64,000 nucleotides of DNA from Methanobacterium formicicum DSM 3637 (GTDB lineage Archaea; Methanobacteriota; Methanobacteria; Methanobacteriales; Methanobacteriaceae), in assembly GCF_000302455.1 (NCBI RefSeq), contig NZ_AMPO01000002.1, positions 62,001 to 126,000 of the forward strand, read 5' to 3'. A program made the position numbers and the translations under genes. Shown piece by piece: positions 1 to 13,161 of this stretch (its first letter is position 1; every line of letters begins with the position of its first letter). Below the pieces are notes generated by a model. That model searched no databases, had not been told where the DNA came from, and saw only the letters and a program-made list of their open reading frames with translations.

Positions 1-1272
1 AAAGTGGCAATCGGAATCCACAACCTGGACGTATTGAAGGGACCCTTCCGCTACCTGGCAGCGAAGCCTGATGAAACATCCTTCGTACCCCTGGAAATGG
101 ATGAAGAGATGACCCTCAGGGAAATTTTAACCGAACATAAGAAAGGAAAATCATACGCCCACCTGATAGAAAAATATGACCGGTTCCCTCTACTGATGGA
201 CTCAGAAGGTAACATTCTTTCCATGCCACCAATCATCAACGGAGAGTTAACTAAACTCACCACTGACACCAAGAACCTCTTTGTGGATGTCACCGGCACT
301 GACCAGCAGGCAGTGGAGCGAACCCTTAATATAATTGCCACCAGCTTTGCAGAGTCAGGGGCCACCATAAAGACCATGGAAAACATCTATCAAGATGAAA
401 CACTGATATTACCTGATTTAACCCCAAAAGAACGCACTGTTAGTGTGAAAAATGCAGTTAAGTTGATTGGAATTCCACTCACAGCCGAAGTGGTGGCAGA
501 ATCCCTGAGAAAGGTACGATTCGATGCTACAGTTGTTGATGAGGACACAGTAAAAGTACTGATCCCCCCTTACCGTGCAGACATCCTCCACGAAGTGGAT
601 ATAATCGAAAACGTTGCAATTGGCTATTGTTTCCGGAAAATAGAACCTGAAATACCCAGGGTGGCCACTGTGGCCAGGGAAGATCCTTACATGGACTTTG
701 ATCAGAATGTCAGGGAGATCATGAATGGTTTGGGCTTTGCTGAGGTTATGAGTCTCATGTTAACCAACGAGGAGAACCATTACCATAAAATGAAACTCCC
801 AGAGACTGAACGGGTGGAAGTAGCCCAGCCCATAAGCCAGGACAGGACCATGATCCGCCAGAGCCTTCTCAATGGTTTACTGGAATTTTTAGAAGATAAC
901 AAACACGAAGAACTTCCACAGAGAATCTTTGAAGTTGGAGATACTGTCTTCCTGGATTCAGAAAAGGAAACTAAAACCAGGGGTGTTAAAAAGATGGCAG
1001 CAATGATCACCCACTCCCAGGCCAACTTCACCGAGATCAAATCAACCAGTGATGCACTGATAAGTAACCTGGGACTGGAAATGGAGATTGAAGACCTGGA
1101 CCATCCCAGCTTCATCCAGGGCCGATGTGCCCGACTAAAAGGAGTGAAAAAAGAATCATCTGAAGTATGTGTTGAAGGATTCTTCGGTGAAGTGAACCCT
1201 GAAGTCATACGGAACTTTGAACTGGAATATCCAGTGGTGGCAGTGGAAGTAGAGTTTAAAACTCTTAAATAA
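1..1272 (+). CDS. pheT: Phenylalanyl-tRNA synthetase beta subunit, 5'-truncated by window edge
   Basis: The beta subunit of the class II phenylalanyl-tRNA synthetase pairs with PheS and charges tRNA-Phe in the cytoplasm. The frame is open to base 1, and the GTG at 4 is only an internal valine, so the true start lies outside the window. About 423 residues are visible; archaeal PheT is usually around 550. The segment at visible residues 140-215 (from RTVSVKNAVKLIG to DILHEVDIIENVAIGY) is the B5 domain with its acidic metal-binding end. The part after it is the catalytic-like core of the beta chain (EVMSLMLTNEENHY, RIFEVGDTVF). It converges with yjbQ. Confidence 0.95.
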   Translation, partial: KVAIGIHNLDVLKGPFRYLAAKPDETSFVPLEMDEEMTLREILTEHKKGKSYAHLIEKYDRFPLLMDSEGNILSMPPIINGELTKLTTDTKNLFVDVTGTDQQAVERTLNIIATSFAESGATIKTMENIYQDETLILPDLTPKERTVSVKNAVKLIGIPLTAEVVAESLRKVRFDATVVDEDTVKVLIPPYRADILHEVDIIENVAIGYCFRKIEPEIPRVATVAREDPYMDFDQNVREIMNGLGFAEVMSLMLTNEENHYHKMKLPETERVEVAQPISQDRTMIRQSLLNGLLEFLEDNKHEELPQRIFEVGDTVFLDSEKETKTRGVKKMAAMITHSQANFTEIKSTSDALISNLGLEMEIEDLDHPSFIQGRCARLKGVKKESSEVCVEGFFGEVNPEVIRNFELEYPVVAVEVEFKTLK

Positions 1273-1428
1273 GTTTAAACACCGGAATAAGTTATCTAGA
1301 AAAAGTTTATCTTATGGAATAGTTAAACACCGGAATAAGTTTAAACTCTTGAATAAAATTTTCCGTGATCAGTTAATTATTGGTTTAACCCATAAATTGG
1401 TTAACCATTGGTTTAACTGATATTTTTT
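1273..1428. repeat. Convergent intergenic spacer with short direct repeats
   Basis: This spacer lies between the convergent pheT and yjbQ genes. TTTAAACACCGGAATAAGTT occurs at about 1275 and, nearly identically, at about 1323. A second set of near-repeats of GGTTTAAC/GGTTAACC lies at 1382-1420. There is no gene. The T-rich stretch at 1421-1430 may terminate pheT transcription. Confidence 0.5.
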
Positions 1429-1839
1429 TTATTCTCCCATCACTGTAACTGTTAATTTCCTCTGCCGTGGACCATCCAGTTCCACAAAGAAAATACTCTG
1501 CCAGGTTCCCAGCATCAATCGACCATCTTCAACAGGAATGGTCTCACTTCCCCCTAAAAGGAATCCCCTGATATGACTGTCGGCATTATTATCAATACGG
1601 TCGTGCTGGTAACCTGCACCCTCTGGAACCAATTTTTGAAGGGCTAGCTGAAAGTCTTTCACCAGGCCCGATTCATTTTCGTTAATAACCACACCTGAAG
1701 TGGAATGGTGGCTGTAAACATTCAAAAGTCCCTCACTGATACCACTATTTTTAAGGACAGCCTCCACATCCTGGGTTATATCATGGATTTCCACTCTCTG
1801 GGATGTGTTTACATTCACAGTATCACGTTTTAAAACCAT
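1429..1839 (-). CDS. yjbQ: YjbQ / UPF0047 family protein
   Basis: A 136-residue protein of the UPF0047 (YjbQ) family, a small beta-sandwich fold that forms trimers; some members show weak thiamine-phosphate synthase activity, but the physiological role is not settled. Family hallmarks are HHSTSGVVINENE (residues about 43-55), the histidine-rich HDRIDNNADSHIRG, and the C-terminal LGTWQSIFFVELDGPRQRKL. Length is typical. A ribosome binding site GGGGGAAG lies just upstream of the ATG. It is transcribed alone, towards pheT. Confidence 0.9.
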   Translation of the reverse strand: MVLKRDTVNVNTSQRVEIHDITQDVEAVLKNSGISEGLLNVYSHHSTSGVVINENESGLVKDFQLALQKLVPEGAGYQHDRIDNNADSHIRGFLLGGSETIPVEDGRLMLGTWQSIFFVELDGPRQRKLTVTVMGE

Positions 1840-2039
1840 TAAAAACTTCCCCCTTTGTTGAATTTTTTAAGAATTTTTTAGAACAAATTAGATTTAGAAC
1901 AATTTTAGAACAAAAATGATTTTTTTAGGAAGTATTTTGGAATAAACTATTTTATTGATATAATTTTTTTCCAGGATTTTTTTAGTAGGATTTTTTTAGT
2001 AGGATACGAATTTTTTTGTTAAGAATAAAAAATAAAGAT

Positions 2040-2744
2040 TTAATCTGATTGGAATTCCTCCGGTATATGTACTTCAGCGTCTCCTGCAGAACAATGAGGT
2101 ATGGCTGCTATTAAGTTGTGTATTCGTTCATAGGGTACTGATAGGAAGATAACATCTGCTTCAAACCCTTGATGGCTTCTAGCAGTCCAATCCCCCACAC
2201 TCATATTTGTATTTCCACTGATTATGGTGTAAACTATTGCGGAATGACATAATGCACCTATAATTTGTTGTTCCGGTGATTTACCATCCCAGTATGTGTC
2301 GAGTGTTATAAGGCGACATGCCTGTTCGGCATTACATAAAAATAAAATCATATCTGGACGTATTTCAGCCTTATCCAGAGGACATAATACAATCCTATCT
2401 GCTAAATCAGTGGCAGGTGGTGATGTTAGGGTTCTCATTCTTTCAAAAGAAACTATGGAGCTTGTAAGTTTTTCCCCCTTGGTGAGAAAGTTCTGTAAAC
2501 TTCGTTTTTTCTTTCCAGTGTGGGGCTCGATAAAACCACAGTACTGACTACCACCGGGACATGTGGAAACATTCTGGTCAATGATGAAACTTTCTCCCTG
2601 GCTTACAAGTTTCATTGCCTTACAAATTGATGTTTTTTCATATCTCCCACTTGAAATTTCCTCATTTGTAAAAGAAATAGCCATAGGTTCATATTTTAAT
2701 TTGAAGACATTTTTAAAAACATCTGCCTGTTCTTTATAACTCAT
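2040..2744 (-). CDS. DUF169 domain-containing protein
   Basis: A 234-residue protein resembling the DUF169 family, found mostly in methanogens and anaerobes and of unknown biochemical function. The sequence has the family-like early segment KYEPMAISF, a cysteine pair in STCPGGSQYCGF near residue 65, and a later CPLDKAEIRPDMILFLCNAEQA. The conserved cysteines hint at metal or cofactor binding, which is inference. GGGGTGAATGG precedes the ATG. It stands alone between yjbQ and pyrI with AT-rich spacers on both sides. Confidence 0.75.
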   Translation of the reverse strand: MSYKEQADVFKNVFKLKYEPMAISFTNEEISSGRYEKTSICKAMKLVSQGESFIIDQNVSTCPGGSQYCGFIEPHTGKKKRSLQNFLTKGEKLTSSIVSFERMRTLTSPPATDLADRIVLCPLDKAEIRPDMILFLCNAEQACRLITLDTYWDGKSPEQQIIGALCHSAIVYTIISGNTNMSVGDWTARSHQGFEADVIFLSVPYERIHNLIAAIPHCSAGDAEVHIPEEFQSD

Positions 2745-3053
2745 TTAACCATTCACCCCTCTAAAATTAAATTAACTGTTGTTTCTTTTTAACTATTGAT
2801 TTCCTTTTATTCATTAATCCAATTAATTTTTTTCTAAAAAACTTCATGGAAAAAAGGAACTTATAGGATTGATAGGATTCGAAATCTGGATTGAAAATTA
2901 ACAACTTGTTTACAAAATAAAATGAAAATTTTATGAAAATAAATTCTTAATAATGTTATAATCTTAATAATAAATTCTTAAAAATAGTTTAGTCTTAAAA
3001 TAAAATTTGAAAATAGTTAATTCTTAAAATTTAATAAATAAATATCAAAAAAC
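2745..3053. repeat. AT-rich spacer with degenerate repeats
   Basis: No gene is seen. The right half (2935-3045) contains at least five degenerate copies of the core AATTCTTAA(A/T)AATA. Composition is above 80% A+T. It presumably holds the DUF169 promoter near 2760-2800, but no TATA box stands out from the background. Confidence 0.4.
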
Positions 3054-3527
3054 CTAAAACACTCTAAACTGGGCTTCCACTTCGGCCTGATCCATGATCC
3101 GTTCACAGTAATGGCAGCGGAGTATCATTGGTTCCTTCTGCAGTACGGTGAAACGGGTGGTTACTGGTTCATCGGTGTTGGTGATGCAGTTCGGATTGGA
3201 ACAGGTTAGAATATTGTTAATTTCATCTAAAAGATTTACTTTTCCTTTTCCAACTATTTCATAATCTCGAATAATGTTTATAGTGGCATTAGGTGCAATG
3301 AGTGCGATTTCATCCACTTCCCTTGATGCCAGTTCCCTACCTTCGATCTTGACTATGTCTTTGTTTCCCATTTGACTGGACTGCACATTCATGGCCAGAG
3401 TCACCGCTATTTTAGGACTGGGTAATCCCAGTATTTTAAGGACTCTAAGGGCTTTGTTAGCACTGATATGGTCAATTACTGTTCCATTTTTAATTGGTTT
3501 TACCTTTAATTCCCGGGGAGTTTTCAT
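3054..3527 (-). CDS. pyrI: Aspartate carbamoyltransferase regulatory subunit
   Basis: The regulatory chain of aspartate transcarbamoylase binds nucleotide effectors and, through a zinc domain, holds the catalytic PyrB trimers together in pyrimidine biosynthesis. The N-terminal allosteric domain starts RELKVKPIKNGTVIDHI. The C-terminal zinc ribbon supplies C109, C114, C138 and C141 (CSNPNC and CHYC), all present. The 157-residue length is normal. The catalytic gene pyrB is not adjacent. A GGAT motif precedes the ATG. Confidence 0.96.
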   Translation of the reverse strand: MKTPRELKVKPIKNGTVIDHISANKALRVLKILGLPSPKIAVTLAMNVQSSQMGNKDIVKIEGRELASREVDEIALIAPNATINIIRDYEIVGKGKVNLLDEINNILTCSNPNCITNTDEPVTTRFTVLQKEPMILRCHYCERIMDQAEVEAQFRVF

Positions 3528-3756
3528 GTTTTATCCTTTCTTTTTTCTAGGAGAAATATATTCTGATAATATTTTATAAGATTATCCCTTAGACTATCTT
3601 CCTGATAATTATGGGAGAATATGGAGATTATGCAGGGAAAATATGCGAGAATAAAAAGAAGTATGCAATTTTTTTTAAAAAAAGAGTGGAAAATAGGAAC
3701 GTGTTAATTCCTATTTTGTATCCATTAAGTTAGTTCCTTTTTTGTATTCATCGTGC

Positions 3757-4964
3757 CTACCCTTTTGGATCCAGCATCATTTCAATGAATTTGGCGTACA
3801 CTGGTCTGGTGATGAATATTCCAATGAGAACTCCCAGAACCGTGGTGAAAGCAAATCCAGAAAGCACACCTATTCCTGATGCTCCTCTGCTGAACCCGAT
3901 ATAGAACAGTGGTAGCATGGCAGCGATCAATGTTCCTGCAGCAGCAAATATGATGAAGAATGCGCTTTTTATCTGTTTACGCACACCAGAGATCTTTTTC
4001 TTCTCACTGAATCCCTTGAGCACCTCATCAGTGATGATGATCTGGTCATCCACCCCTGTACCAATGGCAGCCAGTATACCGGCAATGGCAGCCAGGTCAA
4101 TGTTCCAGTGAATCACCGCCGCAGCTCCCAGTATCAGGATAAGTTCAGCTATACTGGTTAACATGATGGGAATGACCAGTATGGGGTTACGGTAGCGTAT
4201 GATTATTATGGCTGAAATAACCAGAAGGGCTAATACTCCAGCTATAAGGGCACCGTTTACAAATTGTGAACCTAATTCTGCTGATACGCTGCTAACTCCT
4301 ACAATTTTAACTTTAACGGGTAATGCACCGGACTGTAAGAGGGTGTGAATACTTTTGGCCTGGGTCTGTGCCTCTTCCTTGGTGGATTCAGTTCCACTGA
4401 TCTGAACATCTGTTGATGGTTGACCATTGGCCAGTTCAGCAGAAACCTCTGGAGAGGTAATCAATTCATCATCAAGGTACATATCCACTGGAACTCCGGC
4501 CTGACCTTTAGCAACCTGTGCAAATCTGTTGGCACCATCCAATGAAACGGTGAATGGAACCTGCCATTCAGTTCCGGTAACCTGATAAGTTTTCACCTGG
4601 GTGATGTCTGATCCCACCAGGGCAGTCTGGTTGTTGATTTTGGCCTCGAATTTACCGTTACTTCCAACGATCTTGGCCACATCATCTGGTTGGACCCCTG
4701 CTATTTCCACTATAACATTCTGGTTTCCACTGGGGTACACTTTAACGTCTTTAACCCCGAAAATGTTCAACCGCTTATCCAGAACCGATGTAACTGTGTT
4801 CATGGTTGCAGTGTCCACTGGTTGATCCAGCTGAAGCTGTATTGTTGATCCACCTTTTAAGTCTAAACCTTGCTGTATGCCTAAAACGGAGATTGCACCT
4901 ATGCTGGCAATAACCAGAACTATCAGAAGTAGCACTCGTTTATCTTTGAGGAATTCATTGAGCT

Positions 4965-4968
<4 letters not shown>
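3757..4968 (-). CDS. secD: Protein-export membrane protein SecD
   Basis: SecD is an accessory subunit of the Sec translocon that acts with SecF to help proteins cross the membrane using the ion gradient. The 403-residue protein has an N-terminal membrane segment, the signature QGLDLKGGSTIQL (about residues 53-65), a large extracytoplasmic domain (about 70-250), and five C-terminal membrane segments including GTGVDDQIIITDEVL. The ATG at 4968 is preferred over an upstream GTG because GGAGG lies eight bases upstream and because ATG overlaps the secF stop codon as ATGA, implying translational coupling. Confidence 0.97.
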
Positions 4969-5807
<839 letters not shown>

Positions 5808-5816
5808 TTTAATCAC

Positions 5817-6156
5817 CAGTCGTTCTTGTCATGTTTTTTCTATAGTAAATCTATATTTTATGAAGATTCAATTGGGATAGAATATCATTTTAAATTCGCC
5901 AATAACTTTTAAATTGCTCTTAGGAGATTTTTTCTATTGGAATTTTCCTATTGGAGATGTTTTTATTGGAGATTTCTTATGCCAATTGTTTCAACTAACT
6001 TAACTGTAAATCTATCTAATTGTAATATTATACACTTCGTAGATATACGCTTCATTTTTATGTGGTCATTAGTTTAAGTCAGTGTACAATTTCATTTCAA
6101 TAATAATACAATTTATTTTATTACTATTATAGTCTGTAGTTCTGTCTAAACATTAT
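5817..6156. other. Intergenic region upstream of secFD
   Basis: No gene is seen in these 340 bases. Around 5926-5980 the core TATTGGA(G)AT recurs three times. The secFD promoter should lie here; several TATA-like runs exist (for example near 5850), but none can be singled out. Confidence 0.35.
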
Positions 6157-6651
<495 letters not shown>

Positions 6652-7125
6652 AATTTACCTCAAAACTCAAATATATAAAGACTTTTTTTAAATATAAGTG
6701 ATATCTTCCAGGACTTGTAAACATTCCAGAACTTGTTAAACATTTTTTAAGACTTAGTACATGTTGAAACTTCACTGAGAATGATGGCATATCGTATGTG
6801 TTGATAATCTCTGGTTATGTAAAGAATAAATGGGTTTACTAAGTTTTAATGGAATTTCTCACTTTTATCTCTTCTTCTCATAAAATATATGAATCAAACT
6901 TTATAAAGGTTTAGGGATTGATGTTTCCCTAAAATTCCCTAAAATAAGATGGCCGTTTCACCTTCATTTAATGATCTAAAACTGTTGTAGGGGATGCAAA
7001 CTCTCTATACTAAGATACAAACCACCTTATTTTAATGATTAAACACCCTTACAAGATGCAAACCATCTATTATAGGAGTGAATCATCTAATGAGTAAATC
7101 ATCTATATAGATGAAAATCATCTAT
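6652..7125. repeat. 474-bp spacer with degenerate repeats
   Basis: No gene is seen. From about 6985 to 7125 there are several degenerate units built around GATGCAAACCATCTAT and AATCATCTA, which run up to the argC stop codon. A GATGGCCGTTTCACC patch near 6950 is slightly more GC-rich, but no fold was found there. Confidence 0.4.
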
Positions 7126-8136
7126 TTAAGGATGCAATCCACAACTTTCCAGCGACATGGTTTCCGGGAATCCGCACATTAGGTTCATGTTGGCCACTGC
7201 TGCACCGGAAGCACCTTTAGCAATGTTGTCGATGGCAGAAACAACAACTAACCTACCATTATCATCAATTTCAAAGCAACCTATATGGCAGAAGTTGGAT
7301 CCTCGCACCGAACTTAAGCGTGGAATTTCACCAGCATCCAGCACTCGCACAAATGGTTCATCCTGGTAATGGTTTTTGTACATCTGTTGAATCTCTTCTG
7401 ATGTTACCTCCTGGTTGGGGAAGGAATGGAGGGTGGTTATAATGCCCCTGATCACTGGTACCAGGTGTGGGGTGAATGAAACACGAACATTACCAAATTT
7501 CTGGAGTTTTTCCTGAATTTCAGGCATGTGCCGGTGGGTGGTGACTGCGTAAGGCACTATGTTGTCGCTGATATTTGGATAATGAGTTGCAGGTGTGGGT
7601 TTAATCCCTGCACCACTCACACCACTTTTTGAATCAGCTATAATAGTGTCCACCAGTCCTTCTTTTACCAGTGGAATACCAGCCAGTATGGATCCAGTGG
7701 GATAACATCCAGGATTAGCAACCAGATTAGCTTTTTTGATCTCCTCACGATACATTTCCGGTAATCCGTAAACTGCGTCCAGGGGTTTTTTGTGTTTGAG
7801 GCCGTACCATTTCTCGTAAATACTGATATCATCGAAACGGTAGTCTCCACTCAAATCAACTACTTTAACCCCGGTTTCCACCAGTTGGGGGACTATGTTC
7901 ATGGAAGCACCGTGTGGTGTGGCAGTGAACACCAGGTCAGCATCTATATCTCCTGGAGCTTTGTCTTCAAATTTTAAATCCAAATCCTGGAGATGTGGGT
8001 GTACCTTTCGAACTGGTGTATTAGAATACTGTCTGGAGGTAGCAGCTACTACTTCCACTTTCTCATGATCCTTGAGGAATCTTAATAGTTCCCCTCCAGT
8101 GTAACCACTGGCTCCGATAATCGCTACTTTTAACAT
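7126..8136 (-). CDS. argC: N-acetyl-gamma-glutamyl-phosphate reductase
   Basis: ArgC makes N-acetylglutamate semialdehyde from N-acetylglutamyl phosphate with NADPH, the third step of arginine synthesis. The 336 residues begin with a Rossmann motif (GASGYTGGELLR, 8-19). The active-site cysteine is C144 in LVANPGCYPTG. SKSGVSGAG and the VPHLVPVIRG-like segment are also typical. argB, the preceding step, lies 2.8 kb further along on the same strand, separated by two unrelated genes. GTG/TTG alternatives upstream lack a binding site, so the ATG is kept. Confidence 0.97.
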   Translation of the reverse strand: MLKVAIIGASGYTGGELLRFLKDHEKVEVVAATSRQYSNTPVRKVHPHLQDLDLKFEDKAPGDIDADLVFTATPHGASMNIVPQLVETGVKVVDLSGDYRFDDISIYEKWYGLKHKKPLDAVYGLPEMYREEIKKANLVANPGCYPTGSILAGIPLVKEGLVDTIIADSKSGVSGAGIKPTPATHYPNISDNIVPYAVTTHRHMPEIQEKLQKFGNVRVSFTPHLVPVIRGIITTLHSFPNQEVTSEEIQQMYKNHYQDEPFVRVLDAGEIPRLSSVRGSNFCHIGCFEIDDNGRLVVVSAIDNIAKGASGAAVANMNLMCGFPETMSLESCGLHP

Positions 8137-8200
8137 AATTTCTCACATACTTTTCTTGGTGTTTTGGCCTATTAAATATTATATACAATTTTCATGTACT

Positions 8201-8281
8201 TTTTCATATTATTAGATTTCAATTGGATTTTCATATTATTAGATTTCAATTGGATTTTCATATTATTAGATTTCAATTAGA
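8201..8281. repeat. Tandem repeat, three units of 27 bp
   Basis: Three head-to-tail 27-bp units starting at 8201, 8228 and 8255, each beginning TTTTCATATTATTAGATTTC. The third differs by one substitution and then decays. It lies between the divergent argC and the gene at 8558. No other gene-like signal is seen in 8137-8497. Confidence 0.9.
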
Positions 8282-8497
8282 TTTCAAATTGTTAGATTAC
8301 ACAATTTATGATCACTATTCTTTGTTCATCATTATGAGTAGTCAATAACTTTTCTGAAAATTGATAAAAATATCTTCAAATCAGGTATTTATAACTGAAA
8401 CTGTTATTTTTAAGGGGTTAAATCGATTTTAAAAAATTATCAATTGCTTATTCTCAATATGTGTTATTTATCTTGTGAAGGTGTGTTAATGGGTTGA

Positions 8498-8507
8498 TTT
8501 TATATAT
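8498..8507 (+). promoter_or_regulatory. TATA box for the gene at 8558
   Basis: TTTATATATA lies about 50-60 bases before the TTG start, which predicts transcription starting near 8525-8530 and a leader of about 30 bases that carries the GGTGA ribosome binding site at 8548-8552. The placement assumes normal archaeal TATA spacing. Confidence 0.55.
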
Positions 8508-8557
8508 AATGAGATATATTATAAACATAAATTATATTAACAGTAAAGGTGAAGGTC

Positions 8558-9931
8558 TTGGGATATTTAGTTTGCGATAAATGTCATGGAAAATACCGAT
8601 TGAAACATGGGGAGTCACCTAGTGATTTTTCCAGATGTTCCTGTGGTGGAAATTTGAGATATGTCAGTGATGTTGATTCACTACGTTCGTCATCTTCTTC
8701 AGGTTTCGGGTTCAAGATAGCTGTTAACCGCAAAATCCTGGCTGGTATTATCTTTGTTTTTCTATTAATTGCCGCGGCTGTTGCTATTGGCTTTTTAAAT
8801 CCCCTGGGTAATGCTCAGGGAGCTAATTCCACCAATAACAATAACCCGAACTACTTTACTGATGTTCAGGCGGCACCTCAGAATGCTTCCATGGTGGTTC
8901 TGGGAGCTACTAACATTCAGGTTCCTCAGGGAGCTACTGTGGTCACCCAGGTGGACCGTGTGACTAAGGATCCAGGAAGTAAACTCAACAACAGTTTGAG
9001 TCCGGATTTCAAACCTACTTCTCCTTCGCAATTAGTTCCCTGGATGGAAGGTGCAAGGGTGAAGGAACTGATGAATTACGCCAATGTGACGGTTATACCT
9101 GCCACCAATGTGCCGGTTAAGAAGATCAACAACACTTGGTATGGGCCGGATGATAAGGGCAATTATGTCTATGCGGTTGACCCTGGTAAAATGACTGATT
9201 TAAGGTCAACTGATGCAGGTAATGGTACCAGGATGGCAACAGTCACCCATGGTATGAATGTCATGGTTCCAACTGCTGTTAATAACCATGCGTTTTTAGT
9301 GGTAGCCTGCGGAGATCTACCCGGCAAAGCTCAGGCCGAAGCTTACATGAACACCAAGGGAATTAACTGTTACGCACCCTGTGACCGTTTCACCTGTAAT
9401 TTACTAGACCAGAATTCATCAGGAACTTCACTGGGGACCATGCCCATAAGGGCACTTAAAAATGGTAAAGGTGCAGTTATTGGAGCTCAACCCATCTACA
9501 TGAATACAAAAGAAAAGATCATTGTTCAGACCACTATAAAAGGTTACCCTGACCAGTACTGTGACACACCCAAACGTTACTTTGATTCTTTTGAGAAAAC
9601 TTACGGGGTAACCCTGAATAAGGTTATTGTGGACGCCAATGTAGGGCAAACCGGTGCTGTAGTGGATGCAGCTGAGAAAAACGGTGCTAATATCATTGCA
9701 GTTCGTGTTTTAAGTCCTAAAGACAAGGCTCCTGTTGAAGCATGGCTTAAAAAAGATCCTAACCACAGGGCTGTACTGTTCCACTCTGCAGCTTATGAAC
9801 CTGGATACTCCCTGTTTTTCGAATTCCCCAATCAGGTTACCGGTGATGACACCAAACCTGTATTCATCAAAAATGTATCACAATCCGATTTGCAGGATAG
9901 ATTCACTAAGGTTAGAAGCCTATGGCAGTAG
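8558..9931 (+). CDS. Zinc-ribbon, membrane-anchored protein of unknown function
   Basis: About 457 residues. The N-terminus is a four-cysteine ribbon (GYLVCDKCHGKYRLKHGESP then CSCGG), followed by a linker, one hydrophobic segment (ILAGIIFVFLLIAAAVAIGF, about residues 56-76) and a long Asn/Thr-rich extracytoplasmic region. The ectodomain has a cysteine cluster (VVACGDLPG, NCYAPCDRFTCNLL) and a later QYCDTPKRYF, so disulfides or metal binding are possible. The same ribbon occurs in the proteins at 26940 and 27967. TTG 8558 is preferred because GGTGA at 8548-8552 precedes it and paralogs start MGYL; the GTG at 8549 lies within the binding site. Function unknown. Confidence 0.8.
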   Translation: MGYLVCDKCHGKYRLKHGESPSDFSRCSCGGNLRYVSDVDSLRSSSSSGFGFKIAVNRKILAGIIFVFLLIAAAVAIGFLNPLGNAQGANSTNNNNPNYFTDVQAAPQNASMVVLGATNIQVPQGATVVTQVDRVTKDPGSKLNNSLSPDFKPTSPSQLVPWMEGARVKELMNYANVTVIPATNVPVKKINNTWYGPDDKGNYVYAVDPGKMTDLRSTDAGNGTRMATVTHGMNVMVPTAVNNHAFLVVACGDLPGKAQAEAYMNTKGINCYAPCDRFTCNLLDQNSSGTSLGTMPIRALKNGKGAVIGAQPIYMNTKEKIIVQTTIKGYPDQYCDTPKRYFDSFEKTYGVTLNKVIVDANVGQTGAVVDAAEKNGANIIAVRVLSPKDKAPVEAWLKKDPNHRAVLFHSAAYEPGYSLFFEFPNQVTGDDTKPVFIKNVSQSDLQDRFTKVRSLWQ

Positions 9932-9950
9932 TTTCGGGCGGAGTTTAGGA

Positions 9951-10050
9951 TATATCTTTTAATTTAAGATAATATCTTTTAGCTTAGAATAGTATCTTTT
10001 AGCTTAGAATAGTATCTTTTAGCTTAGAATAGAATCTTTTAAACTAACTC
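9951..10050. repeat. Tandem repeat, 20-bp unit, about 4.5 copies
   Basis: Units of 20 bp with core TATCTTTTAGCTTAGAATAG begin at 9951, 9971, 9991, 10011 and 10031. The two middle units are identical and the outer ones are diverged. The array directly follows the stop codon of the zinc-ribbon gene and ends in a T-rich tract at 10078-10106 that could terminate transcription. Confidence 0.9.
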
Positions 10051-10089
10051 CCCATGAGTAACAGTTGCCAGTTGGGTTCTTTTTTTCAT

Positions 10090-10740
<651 letters not shown>

Positions 10741-10947
10741 AACAATCTCCCCTTCTTTTTATTCTGGAAAACCCATCTGGACTATTTTTAAAACCATTCT
10801 AGACTATTTTTTATATATATTGATTATTAAAAAAAATGTGAAAGTGTTTTAAATTAATCTGCTTTCAATTAATCTGCTTTCACTTAATTACTTACCTTTT
10901 AATTACCTTCCAGTAATCTAATTAATTTAATTTTCAATGACCGAATA

Positions 10948-11829
<882 letters not shown>

Positions 11830-12227
11830 ATTTAAACACCTATTTAAATATATTGAGACAATTTTTAGTGTTTCAAGGTTTAAACTTATTTTTATAAACT
11901 ATTTTCTGATAAAAAACCTTATTAATTTTAAATAAACTTATTTATTTTATTATTTCAACTAAATTCTTTTTATCTGTAAGATTTATGATCTTCTTCAATT
12001 ATTAATCTATTGTGCACTATATTTTTTTGCTATTGATATTTTCTCTAGCCATTCATATCTTCTTTAATTATATTCTATCCAGAATCTGATATTCTAAATT
12101 ATTCTAACTTGCAAATAACTCATATTCTAAATTATTTTTACTTACAAAATCATTTCATTAAAGTGAGGGGATGATCTGGATATGATCTAAAGATATCCCT
12201 AAAACTTTAATCAAAATGATAAGTGGA
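11830..12227. other. AT-rich divergent spacer
   Basis: About 400 bases between argB and the ATPase gene at 12254, with no gene. Degenerate copies of CATATTCTAAATTATT appear near 12090 and 12120. It must contain the argB promoter on the minus strand. Confidence 0.35.
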
Positions 12228-12235
12228 TTTATATT
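12228..12235 (+). promoter_or_regulatory. TATA box implying a leaderless transcript
   Basis: TTTATATT lies 19-26 bases before the ATG at 12254, so transcription should begin at or within a few bases of the start codon. No ribosome binding site is visible in the intervening CCAAAATAATAAC, consistent with a leaderless mRNA. Confidence 0.55.
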
Positions 12236-12253
12236 ATAAACCAAAATAATAAC

Positions 12254-13006
<753 letters not shown>

Positions 13007-13117
13007 ATCTAAGTTTGGATAAATTGAAGCATTATAAAATTATCATAAAATAATTAGTAGCTTTTTAAACGAGAAAAAATAATTATGTTTTAAAAAAATG
13101 GGTTTTAAAAAAATGTC

Positions 13118-13154
13118 AAAGATGATCTCCCTCTTGGGGGATTAATCATCTTTT
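13118..13154. terminator. Bidirectional hairpin terminator
   Basis: AAAGATGAT (13118-13126) pairs with ATCATCTTT (13145-13153), and inner TCCC pairs with GGGA, giving a strong hairpin flanked by A-rich and T-rich tracts. It sits between the convergent ATPase gene and the gene at 13162, so it can end transcription from both sides. Confidence 0.65.
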
Positions 13155-13161
13155 AATTGCT